Of a stretch of DNA of 64,000 nucleotides, positions 33,080 through 41,119 are shown piece after piece. Each line of letters begins with the position of its first letter. The first letter of the stretch is position 1. Source of the stretch: G958295645 sp965242735 (GTDB taxonomy: Bacteria > Gemmatimonadota > Gemmatimonadetes > Longimicrobiales > Gaopeijiaceae); assembly GCA_965242735.1 (NCBI GenBank), contig OZ251497.1, positions 868,001 through 932,000 of the forward strand, in the 5' to 3' direction. The notes under the pieces were generated by a model that ran no database searches, was not told where the DNA came from, and was given only the letters and a program-made list of their open reading frames with translations. The position numbers were made by a program, and so were the translations under genes.

Positions 33080-36000
33080 ATGCGCTTTCCCAAGGCGCCG
33101 GCCTCGCTTGTCGCCCTGGAGGAAGAGGTGCTGGCGAAATGGCGCGACGAAGACACCTTCCGGCAGGTGCAGGAAGCCGGAGGCCAAGCCGGCTCCTTCG
33201 TGTTCTACGAGGGGCCGCCCACGGCGAACGGCCGTCCGGGCCTGCACCACGTCGTCAGCCGGGCCATCAAGGACCTCTTCTGCCGCTACCACGCCATGCT
33301 GGGCAAGCGCGTCACCCGCGTGGCCGGTTGGGACACGCACGGCCTGCCCGTCGAGATCGAAGCCCAGAAGCGCCTGGGCATCGCCGGCAAGAAGGAGATC
33401 GAAGCTCGCGGCATCGCGTGGTTCAACAAGCAGTGCAGGGAATCGGTCTTCGCCTACAAGGCCGAGTGGGAACGCTTCTCTGAGCGCATCGGCTACTGGC
33501 TGGACTACTCGCGTCCCTACGTGACGCTCAGCCCGGAGTACGTCGAGTCCGTGTGGTGGGCGCTCAAGCAGATGGCGGACAGGGGCTTGCTGTACCGGGG
33601 CCACAAGGTCGTGCCTTGGTGTCCCGCCGACGAGACGGTTCTTTCCTCGCACGAGCTGGCGCTGGGGTATCGCGAAGTGGAGGATCCGTCGCTGCACGTT
33701 CGGCTGGACCTGGAAGACGGCTCGGGGCGGAGCCTCCTGGTGTGGACCACGACGCCCTGGACGCTGGTGGCCAACGTGGCGCTGGCGGTCAATCCGGAGC
33801 TCGAGTACGTCGAAGCGGAACACGAGGGTCGGCGCGTCGTCCTGGCGCGCGAGCGGGCCGAGGCCTTGTTCGGCGAGGACGCCGTGCGCGCGCGCGTGCC
33901 CGCGACCGAACTCCTGGGCAAGCCGTACCGCCGTCCGTTCGGCCTGATCCCCGAGTCCCGGGCGAACGGCCGCGCCTGGGAAGTCGTCCCCGGAGCGTTC
34001 GTGACCGCCACGGAGGGCACGGGCGTCGTGCACTTGGCGCCCGCCTACGGCGCCGACGACCACGAAGCGGGCAAGGCTCTAGGTCTAGCGATTCTGGAGC
34101 CGCTCCGCACCGACGGCACGTTCGATCCCGCCCTGCCGCTGGTGGGGGGGCTCTTCTTCAAGGACGCCGACGACGTCCTCGCCGACGACCTGAGGCGGCG
34201 CGGCCGCGTGTTCCGCTACGGACGCGCCGCGCATTCCTATCCGCACTGCTGGCGATGCGACGCGCCGCTCGTCTACATGGCCCGCCACAGCTGGTTCGCC
34301 CGCACGTCCGCATTGCGCGACGAGCTGCTCGAGAACAACCGCCAGGTGTCGTGGCATCCGCCGGAAGTGGGCCGGGGCCGCTTCGAGGAATGGCTGAAGG
34401 GGAACGTGGACTGGGCGTTGTCGCGAGACCGCTACTGGGGCACGCCGATTCCCGCTTGGGTGTCGGAAGACGACCCGGAGCGCGTCGAGTGGATCGGCGG
34501 CCTGGAGGAGCTTGCGGCCAAGGCGGGCGGCCTGCCGGACGACTTCGATCCGCACCGGCCGTTCATCGACGAGGTGACGTGGACGTGTCCGGAGACCGGT
34601 TCGACGATGCGCCGCACGCCCGAAGTGCTCGACGTCTGGTTCGACTCGGGCGCGATGCCGTGGGCCCAGTGGCACTATCCGTTCGAGAACCAAGAGCAGT
34701 TCGACCGCCACTTTCCCGCCGACTTCATCTGCGAGGCCGTGGACCAGACGCGCGGCTGGTTCTATTCGCTGCACGCGATCTCGACTTTGCTGGGTTCGGG
34801 ACCGGCCTTTCGCAACGTCGTCGTCAACGACCTGATCCTGGACGCCCAAGGCCGCAAGATGTCCAAGTCGCGCGGCAACACGGTGGACCCGTGGGACGCG
34901 GTGGCCGAACAGGGCGCCGACGGCCTGCGCTGGTACTTGGTCACCGTGAGCAATCCGTGGCTCCCGACGCGCTACGACCCCGAGATCGCCAAGGAATCCG
35001 CCTCGCGCTTCTTCGACACGCTGTTGAACACCTACCGCTTCTTCGCGCTGTACGGCGAGATCGAGGGATGGGACCCCGCCGGCTCTTCGCCCCCCCCGAG
35101 CGCCCGTCCGGCGCTGGACCGCTGGCTTCTGTCCCGCTTGCACGGCTTGATCGCCCGCGCGCGCGACGGCCTGGACGGCTACAATCCCACGCGCGCCTAC
35201 CGGGACGTCGCCGCCTTCGTGGACGCCGACCTCTCCAACTGGTACGTGCGCCGGGCGCGCCCTCGCTTCTGGGGCGGCTCCGGGGGCGAGAACGCGGCGG
35301 CGGCGTTCGCCACCCTGCACGAGGCGTTGCGGGTCGTGGCCCTGCTGGCGGCGCCCGTCGCGCCGTTCGCGTCCGACTGGCTGCACCGCGCGCTGGCGGG
35401 CGGATCGAGCCACGCCGAGCGCTTTCCCGTCGCGGACCCCGCGCTCGCCGCCCCGGAGCTGGAAGAGCAGATGGAGCACGCGCGCGCGCTGAGCGCCCTC
35501 GCCCGGGCGGCGCGCGAGGAAATCGGCGCCCGGGTGCGCCAGCCGCTCCGGCGAATGCGCGCGGTGGCGCCGGGGCCGCCCTTCGAAGCGGACGTGCTGC
35601 AGTTGCTCAAGGACGAAGTCAACGTCAAGGAGGTGGAATTCGCGCATTCCGCCGACGGCCTGACCACCCTGTCGGCGCGGCCGCGGTTCCGATCGCTGGG
35701 GCGCCGCTTCGGCAAGCGCACGCAAGAGGCCGCCGGACAGATCCGCGCGCTGAGCCACGCGGAGCTCCAATCGTTTCGCGACACCGGGCGCGGGCTGCGC
35801 GCGGAGGTGGGCGGCGAGCAGGTCGAACTCGGCGCCGACGACCTCGAGCTGGTCTCCGAGGCCAAGGGCGACTGGGTCGTGCGCTCCGACGGGCGGTGCG
35901 TGGCTGCCTTGGACCCGGCGCTCACCGATGACTTGTTGCGCGAGGGACTGGCGCGCGACTTGGTGAACCGCATCCAGCGCGCCCGCCGAGACGAGGGCTT

Positions 36001-36205
36001 GGCCGTCACCGACCGGATCCGCCTGGCGATCGGAGGCGGCGACGCCGTGGTCGCGGCCGCCCGAGAACACGGCGCCCGCATCGCAAGCGAGACGCTCGCC
36101 GTGTCGTTGGAGACGGGCGCCGAGACGGGCGGCGAGTTCGCGTCGCGGCACGAATGCGTCGTGGCCGGCGAGAACGCGGTGATCGGGCTGTCGGCCGTAT
36201 CCTGA
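33080..36205 (+). CDS. ileS: Isoleucyl-tRNA synthetase (type 2, eukaryote-like)
   Basis: A 1041-residue class Ia synthetase charging tRNA-Ile. The first signature appears as PPTANGRPGLHHVVSR (HIGH region, residues 47-61), followed by GWDTHGLPVEIEAQKRLG. The editing domain is marked by WTTTPWTL and VHLAPAYGADDHE. KMSKS lies at 593-597, and an anticodon-binding C-terminal half follows. The GLHHV form of the first motif and the overall length fit the IleRS2 type, which is generally insensitive to mupirocin (known for the type, not shown here). The ATG at 33080 follows punA by five bases. Confidence 0.95.
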   Translation: MRFPKAPASLVALEEEVLAKWRDEDTFRQVQEAGGQAGSFVFYEGPPTANGRPGLHHVVSRAIKDLFCRYHAMLGKRVTRVAGWDTHGLPVEIEAQKRLGIAGKKEIEARGIAWFNKQCRESVFAYKAEWERFSERIGYWLDYSRPYVTLSPEYVESVWWALKQMADRGLLYRGHKVVPWCPADETVLSSHELALGYREVEDPSLHVRLDLEDGSGRSLLVWTTTPWTLVANVALAVNPELEYVEAEHEGRRVVLARERAEALFGEDAVRARVPATELLGKPYRRPFGLIPESRANGRAWEVVPGAFVTATEGTGVVHLAPAYGADDHEAGKALGLAILEPLRTDGTFDPALPLVGGLFFKDADDVLADDLRRRGRVFRYGRAAHSYPHCWRCDAPLVYMARHSWFARTSALRDELLENNRQVSWHPPEVGRGRFEEWLKGNVDWALSRDRYWGTPIPAWVSEDDPERVEWIGGLEELAAKAGGLPDDFDPHRPFIDEVTWTCPETGSTMRRTPEVLDVWFDSGAMPWAQWHYPFENQEQFDRHFPADFICEAVDQTRGWFYSLHAISTLLGSGPAFRNVVVNDLILDAQGRKMSKSRGNTVDPWDAVAEQGADGLRWYLVTVSNPWLPTRYDPEIAKESASRFFDTLLNTYRFFALYGEIEGWDPAGSSPPPSARPALDRWLLSRLHGLIARARDGLDGYNPTRAYRDVAAFVDADLSNWYVRRARPRFWGGSGGENAAAAFATLHEALRVVALLAAPVAPFASDWLHRALAGGSSHAERFPVADPALAAPELEEQMEHARALSALARAAREEIGARVRQPLRRMRAVAPGPPFEADVLQLLKDEVNVKEVEFAHSADGLTTLSARPRFRSLGRRFGKRTQEAAGQIRALSHAELQSFRDTGRGLRAEVGGEQVELGADDLELVSEAKGDWVVRSDGRCVAALDPALTDDLLREGLARDLVNRIQRARRDEGLAVTDRIRLAIGGGDAVVAAAREHGARIASETLAVSLETGAETGGEFASRHECVVAGENAVIGLSAVS

Positions 36206-36213
36206 CGGACGCC

Positions 36214-37176
36214 GTGGCCCCGCCCCCGGGCGAGCATCGGCGCTGGGTCGTCGCGGACGGAGCCGACGACCGGCTGGACCGTCACGTCGCCGCCGAACTG
36301 GACACGTCGCGCAACCGGGCCGCGAGCCTCGTCGAGGAAGGCCGCGTGCGCGTGGACGGCCGCCCGGCGCGCAAGTCGCAGCGGGTGTCCGCCGGACAGC
36401 AGGTCGATGCGCGGATCCCGCCCCCGCCGCCCCCGACGGCCGAGCCCGAGGACATTGCGCTCGACATCGTCTTCGAGGACGCCGACCTGGTCGTCGTCGA
36501 CAAGCCGGCCGGCTTGGTGGTCCATCCGGCCCCGGGCCACCCGAGCGGCACGCTCGTCAACGCGCTTCTGCATCACGTGGGAACGCTGTCCGGCGTCGGG
36601 GGCGCCTGGCGGCCCGGCATCGTGCACCGCCTTGACCGCGACACTTCGGGCCTGATGGTGGTCGCCAAGTCGGAACGGGCGCACCGCGAGCTGGCGCGGG
36701 CGTTGCAGGAACGGGCGGTGGGCCGCGTGTACTTGGTAGCGCTGTGGGGAATGTTGCCTGACTCGGCGGCGACGGTGGACCAGCCCGTCGGACGGCACCC
36801 GCGCGATCGCGTCCGCATGGCCGTCGTGGCGGGCGGGCGTCCTGCGCAGACGCGCTTCCGCGTCCTGGAGCGCTGGCGGGCGGCTTGCCTCTGCGAAGCC
36901 GTGCTGGGCACGGGCCGCACGCATCAGATCCGCGTCCATGCGGCCTCGATCGGCCATCCAGTCGTGGGCGACGCCGCGTACGGGGCGTCCCGCGAGCGCG
37001 GGTTCCATGGACGGGACGGCCAATGGGCGCGCGAGCTGGCACGCCGGACGCCCCGCCAGTTCCTGCACGCCCACCGTCTCGACTTCGCGCATCCGGCGTC
37101 GGGCGCGCCGATGGCCTTCGAGTCGCCGCTGCCCCCGTGCTTGGATCGCGCGCGGCTCTGGGCGGCGCGACCCTGA
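36214..37176 (+). CDS. rluD: RluD-type 23S rRNA pseudouridine synthase
   Basis: A 320-residue RluA-family enzyme: S4 RNA-binding domain (DRLDRHVAAELDTSRNRAASLVEEGRVRVDG, in parts), then the catalytic domain with VVVDKPAGLVVHP and the catalytic aspartate D141 in HRLDRDTSGLMVVAKS, plus GRTHQIRVHAASIGHPVVGD. It converts uridines in helix 69 of 23S rRNA if truly RluD; RluC or another RluA type is possible. GTG at 36214 starts eight bases after ileS; a CTG overlapping the ileS stop is an alternative. Confidence 0.9.
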   Translation: MAPPPGEHRRWVVADGADDRLDRHVAAELDTSRNRAASLVEEGRVRVDGRPARKSQRVSAGQQVDARIPPPPPPTAEPEDIALDIVFEDADLVVVDKPAGLVVHPAPGHPSGTLVNALLHHVGTLSGVGGAWRPGIVHRLDRDTSGLMVVAKSERAHRELARALQERAVGRVYLVALWGMLPDSAATVDQPVGRHPRDRVRMAVVAGGRPAQTRFRVLERWRAACLCEAVLGTGRTHQIRVHAASIGHPVVGDAAYGASRERGFHGRDGQWARELARRTPRQFLHAHRLDFAHPASGAPMAFESPLPPCLDRARLWAARP

Positions 37177-37190
37177 CCGGTCCTCTCGCT

Positions 37191-37219
37191 TTGCCGACTG
37201 CCGCGCGATTGCCTATCTT
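37191..37219 (+). promoter_or_regulatory. Candidate promoter upstream of the small membrane protein
   Basis: TTGCCG (37191-37196), 17-base spacer, TATCTT (37214-37219). The predicted transcript would have a leader of about 140 bases before the gene at 37366, containing the short reading frame at 37268. Confidence 0.5.
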
Positions 37220-37267
37220 GTCCCTGGAAGCGCCGTGCCCGGCCCAACATTCCGACAAGGGGGAGCG

Positions 37268-37327
37268 ATGACGACGCGCTGGTTCCGTGGCCCGCTGCGC
37301 CCAGCGCCGCCGCCGTGGACACGTTGA
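37268..37327 (+). CDS. Possible 19-residue leader peptide
   Basis: AAGGGGGAG lies six bases before an ATG that opens a 19-codon frame rich in Arg, Pro and Trp (MTTRWFRGPLRPAPPPWTR), ending in TGA 38 bases before the next gene. It lies inside the predicted leader of the small membrane protein transcript. Proline- and arginine-rich short frames can regulate by ribosome stalling; here that is speculative, and the frame could be chance. Confidence 0.25.
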   Translation: MTTRWFRGPLRPAPPPWTR

Positions 37328-37365
37328 AGGTGGACACCGTCATGCGCTCGGGTTAGGTGCGAACT

Positions 37366-37566
37366 ATGGCAAGCGGCAAGAATCGGTCGTCCCTGCCTTC
37401 GGGGAGGTCGTTCAGGTTCGGCAAGCTGAACGTCGCGTTGGCGTTGTCGGGCATGGCGGCGATTTCGGTGGGCTACTACTTGCTGGACCAGGGCTCGATC
37501 ACGATGGCTCCGATCTTGCTTGTCGTCGGCTACGTCGTCTTGTTGCCGCTGGCGATCATGGCGTAG
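37366..37566 (+). CDS. Small two-helix membrane protein (DUF3098-like)
   Basis: A 66-residue protein: a basic, Ser/Gly-rich cytosolic start (SGKNRSSLPSGRSFRFGK), helix one LNVALALSGMAAISVGYYLL, a short Asp/Gly turn and helix two MAPILLVVGYVVLLPLAIM. Size and the GYYLL..G..PILL pattern recall DUF3098 proteins of Bacteroidota and relatives; function unknown. A promoter lies at 37191-37219. ATG at 37366 preferred to GTG three codons earlier. Confidence 0.7.
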   Translation: MASGKNRSSLPSGRSFRFGKLNVALALSGMAAISVGYYLLDQGSITMAPILLVVGYVVLLPLAIMA

Positions 37567-37704
37567 GCGGGCGTCCCGAGGGCTGTTCCCCGCCGCCGTC
37601 GGCGTTGCCGGCATGGCGGCCTCGTCCAGACATGCGACTCCCGCCGGCCCGGCATTGCGAGGACGGCGAGCGCGACGACGACCGCCGCGACGTTGGCGCA
37701 TCCC

Positions 37705-37734
37705 TTGCTCGTTGGGCGGCAGGAACCGTATCTT
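37705..37734 (+). promoter_or_regulatory. Candidate promoter for the NCS2 permease gene
   Basis: TTGCTC (37705-37710), 18-base spacer, TATCTT (37729-37734), about 77 bases before the ATG at 37811. Shares the TATCTTG form of the -10 with the site at 37214. Confidence 0.45.
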
Positions 37735-37810
37735 GCCGCTCGACTTTAAGCGCGGGCTCGGCGCTTAGGTTGCGCCCTGCCGCCTCCCCCCAGGCCCCGG
37801 AGGGCTCCAC

Positions 37811-39604
37811 ATGTCTCATGCGCCTTCAGGCGACGCGTCGCCGGTCCGCTACGAACCCCCCGACAAGCCGCCGCATCTGCTGTCGTTCGGCATGGCGGCC
37901 CAGTTCGTCACGGTGACGATCGCGGGCATCGTGCTCACGCCGCTGATCGTCATTCGCGCGGCGGACCAGAGCGACTCGTACCTGTCCTGGGCCGTCTTCG
38001 CGGCGTTGCTCGTGGCCGGTCTCACCACGATCCTGCAGGCGGTTCGGGTCGGACGGTTCGGGGCGGGCTACGTCCTGCTCATGGGCACCTCGGGCGCGTT
38101 CATCGCGGTCTGCATCACGGCGTTGACCGAAGGCGGCCCGGCGTTGCTGGCCACGCTCGTGGTCGCGTCGTCGCTCTTCCAGTTCTTGCTGGCCTCCCGG
38201 CTGTCGCTCCTGCGCCGGATCATCACCCCGCCCGTCGCGGGCACCGTGATCATGCTGATCTCGGTCACCATCATGCCGATTCTCTTCGACATGATGTCGC
38301 AGGTCCAGGAGTCCGGATCGGCGTTCGCCGACTGGTTGTCGCGGGCGCTCGGAAACCCCAGCGGGGCGTTCGGCGCCGGCGTCACGATGGCGGTCATCGT
38401 CGCGATCGTCTTGCGCGGCAGCGGCGTGTGGCGGCTTTGGGCGCCGGTGATCGGCGTGATCGCGGGCTCGTTGGCGTCCGGTCTCTACGACGTGGGAGCG
38501 GTGGCTTCGGCGGCGTGGTTCGGGTTGCCGGGGCGCACGTGGGCGGGCCTCGATCTCGGCTTCGGGCCGGAGTTCTGGGTTCTGCTGCCGGCGTTCATCT
38601 TCGTGACGCTGGTCGGCGCCATCGAAACGATCGGCGACTCCGTGGCGATCCAGAACGTGTCGTGGCGGCGGCCGCGGGCCACCGACTACCGGGCCGTCCA
38701 AGGAGCCGTCGCCGCGGACGGCGTGGGCAACTTGCTTTCCGGCCTGGCCGCCACCGTGCCGAACACCACGTACTCGTCGAGCGTGTCGGTCACCGAAGTG
38801 ACGGGCGTCGCCGCGCGCCGGGTGGGCGTCTTCATCGGCGCCATCTTCATCGTGCTGGCGTTCTCGCCCAAGGCGACTTCGGTGCTGCTGGCCATCCCCG
38901 ACGCCGTCATCGGCGCCTACGGCTTGGTGCTGATGGCGATTTTGTTCATCGTCGGCATGAGGATCGCGGTCAAGGACGGCCTCGACCTGCGCCAGGGCAT
39001 CGTCGTCGGCGTGTCGTTCTGGATCGGCGCGGGCTTCCAGGCCAACGCCATCTTCCCCGATCTCTGGAGCGATCGCATGGCCTCGCTGCTGGGCAACGGC
39101 ATGACGGCCGGCGGGTTCACGGCCTTGGCGCTCTCGGCGTTCTTCGAGCTGACGCGCCCCCGCCGCAAGCGGCTCGCCGTCGGACTCGACATGGACTCGT
39201 TGACGCAGATCAAGGAGTTCGTGACGGCGTACGCGTCGAAGCAGGGATGGGACGAACTCGCGGCCGACCGCATGTGCCTGGTGGCGGAGGAGACGCTGGT
39301 CACCCTGACCGAGCAGAAGAAGGAGCGCGAGGACGCCGTCTGGGGCAAGCTGGTCGTCGTGGTCGGCGCCGACGGGGACGACGTCGAGATGGAGTTCATG
39401 GCCTCGATCGGCGACAGCAACATCCAGGACCGCATGGCGTTGCTGGCGGACCGCCCTGCCGAAGGGCCTGCCGAGCGCGAAATGTCGTTGCGGTTGTTGC
39501 GCCACTTGGCTTCGTCGGTGCGCCACCAGCAGTACACCGACGGCGACATCGTGAAGGTGCGCCTGCGCGTTGCCGGTCCGCGAGCCGGGGAGGCCGCGGC
39601 CTAG
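37811..39604 (+). CDS. NCS2 nucleobase permease fused to a degenerate HATPase-like domain
   Basis: A 597-residue protein. Residues 1 to about 455 are a xanthine/uracil permease with 12-14 hydrophobic segments and family marks AGIVLTPLIVIRAADQ, FVTLVGAIETIGD and the loop VADGVGNLLSGLAATVPNTTYS (part). Residues about 460-590 are cytosolic and resemble an RsbW/histidine-kinase ATPase fold: DSLTQIKEFVTAYASKQGW, CLVAEETLVTLTEQ at the N-box, EMEFMASIGDSN at the G1 box, and a LRLLRHLASSVRHQQY helix with a VKVRLRV end. The N-box Asn and DxG are not present, so ATP binding is doubtful. The permease imports purines or pyrimidines with protons; the tail may be a regulatory or docking module. Confidence 0.87.
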   Translation: MSHAPSGDASPVRYEPPDKPPHLLSFGMAAQFVTVTIAGIVLTPLIVIRAADQSDSYLSWAVFAALLVAGLTTILQAVRVGRFGAGYVLLMGTSGAFIAVCITALTEGGPALLATLVVASSLFQFLLASRLSLLRRIITPPVAGTVIMLISVTIMPILFDMMSQVQESGSAFADWLSRALGNPSGAFGAGVTMAVIVAIVLRGSGVWRLWAPVIGVIAGSLASGLYDVGAVASAAWFGLPGRTWAGLDLGFGPEFWVLLPAFIFVTLVGAIETIGDSVAIQNVSWRRPRATDYRAVQGAVAADGVGNLLSGLAATVPNTTYSSSVSVTEVTGVAARRVGVFIGAIFIVLAFSPKATSVLLAIPDAVIGAYGLVLMAILFIVGMRIAVKDGLDLRQGIVVGVSFWIGAGFQANAIFPDLWSDRMASLLGNGMTAGGFTALALSAFFELTRPRRKRLAVGLDMDSLTQIKEFVTAYASKQGWDELAADRMCLVAEETLVTLTEQKKEREDAVWGKLVVVVGADGDDVEMEFMASIGDSNIQDRMALLADRPAEGPAEREMSLRLLRHLASSVRHQQYTDGDIVKVRLRVAGPRAGEAAA

Positions 39605-39802
39605 CCCCAGCGCAGCCCGGCCCAGCCGCGCCACGTTGTCGGTCTCCACGACGGCGCTGCCTGGCGCGGAGGCGCTCCGGGTCCAGCCTCTGCTCGCGGA
39701 AGGAGTCGAAGACGCACGCGACCGCGTGCGGGGACGGATTCCGCCGCTAGCCGCCGCAGCTTGGCGGCCAGCGCAACGGGACGGTTGCCGCGAATTAAGA
39801 GG

Positions 39803-41119
39803 TCAGGAGACGATCCTCCGTCCCGGCCGCGCCCGGTACTTCTCGTAGAGCGACTGGTGCTTGTTGTCGAGACTGACGCCGCGGCCGAGGATGAAGAGGT
39901 CGGTCACCTGGGTCTGGATCTCCAACGGGTCGCCGTCGGTGATCATGATGTTGGCCAGCTTGCCTTCCTCGATGGTTCCGATCATGTCGCCCAGGCCCAG
40001 CATTTCGGCGGCGTTCTTGGTGACGGCGGCCAGCGCAGCCTCGTGGGGCAAGCCGTAGGGGACGGCCTGCGCCGCCTCGTAGGGCAACGTTCGCGACGCC
40101 GACGAGTTGAAGGTGGCGAAGGCGATCTTCACGCCGGCGGCGTGAAGCTTGCCGGGGTTGGCGTAGGGTTCGTCGTAGGCCTCGTCCGCTCCCGACGGCA
40201 ACGACTGCGTCGGCGACAGGATGACGGCCACGTCGCGCTCGGCCAGCCAGTCCGCGATCCGCCAAGCCTCTCGGCCGCCCGTGATCACGAAACGGAGTTC
40301 CTGTCGTTGCGCCCACTCGACTGCGTTGCGAATGTTTCGCTCCCCGTCCGCGCCCAGCAGCACGGGCATCTCCCCGCTGGCGACCTTGGCCATGGCCTCG
40401 TTCTTCAGGTCGCGGGCCATGTCCACGCCCGCTGCCGTCGCATGGGCGTAGCGCCGGCCGGCTTCCAGCCATTCGTCGAGGCGGCCGACGGCCTCGCGGT
40501 AGCGCTCCTCCTGCTGGCGCCACGACTGTTGCGGGCCGCCGAATCCTCGTCCGCGAAATCCGCCGCCTCCGCCTAGGCTGGGGTAGCGAATCACCATCGC
40601 CGCGCCGGGGTCCACGCGCATCTCCTCGATCGTCCATCCGTCCAAGCCGATCAGCGACGCTTGGCCGGGAATGGACCCGGATCCTCCCTGCGGCGCCGCC
40701 ATGGTCAGCGCGATGCCGTTGGCGCGGGCGACCGGAATGTGCTCGCTGGCCGGATGGATCGCAGTCGCGGCCTGAAGGTGAGGATTGAAGTCGCCCTGTT
40801 CGCGCGAGTCGTTGGTGACGTCCACGGCGCCGATCTCGGTCAGTCCGAGGCCGGACACCGCGTCGAACAAGCCGGGATAGACGTGCCGGCCGGCCGCGTC
40901 GATCACCTCCGCGCCCGGCGGCGCCTCCACGTCTTCGCCGACGGCCACGATCCGGCCTTCCCGGATGACGACCGTGCCGACGAAACTGCGGCCCGCCAGC
41001 GTGTGCACGGTTCCGCCTTGAATTGCGTAAGTCTGGCTCGCGAGCGAGGGCGCCGCCCCCGCCAGGACCAACGCGAGGGCGAGCGCCGCCCCGCCGCCTC
41101 CCAGCATCGTGCGCTTCAT
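39803..41119 (-). CDS. Exported amidohydrolase-fold protein lacking the HxH metal motif
   Basis: A 438-residue exported protein: signal LALALVLAGAAPSLASQ, then the amidohydrolase N-terminal strands TYAIQGGTVHTLAGRSFVGTVVI. At the position where HxH is expected it reads VYPGLFDAVSGLGLTEIG. The C-terminal half keeps the family end (AEMLGLGDMIGTIEEGKLANIMITDGDPLEI, in parts). It is probably catalytically inactive or uses another metal site. Its ATG overlaps the stop of the two-module amidohydrolase gene (TGATG), so both are made together and may form one complex. Confidence 0.82.
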   Translation of the reverse strand: MKRTMLGGGGAALALALVLAGAAPSLASQTYAIQGGTVHTLAGRSFVGTVVIREGRIVAVGEDVEAPPGAEVIDAAGRHVYPGLFDAVSGLGLTEIGAVDVTNDSREQGDFNPHLQAATAIHPASEHIPVARANGIALTMAAPQGGSGSIPGQASLIGLDGWTIEEMRVDPGAAMVIRYPSLGGGGGFRGRGFGGPQQSWRQQEERYREAVGRLDEWLEAGRRYAHATAAGVDMARDLKNEAMAKVASGEMPVLLGADGERNIRNAVEWAQRQELRFVITGGREAWRIADWLAERDVAVILSPTQSLPSGADEAYDEPYANPGKLHAAGVKIAFATFNSSASRTLPYEAAQAVPYGLPHEAALAAVTKNAAEMLGLGDMIGTIEEGKLANIMITDGDPLEIQTQVTDLFILGRGVSLDNKHQSLYEKYRARPGRRIVS

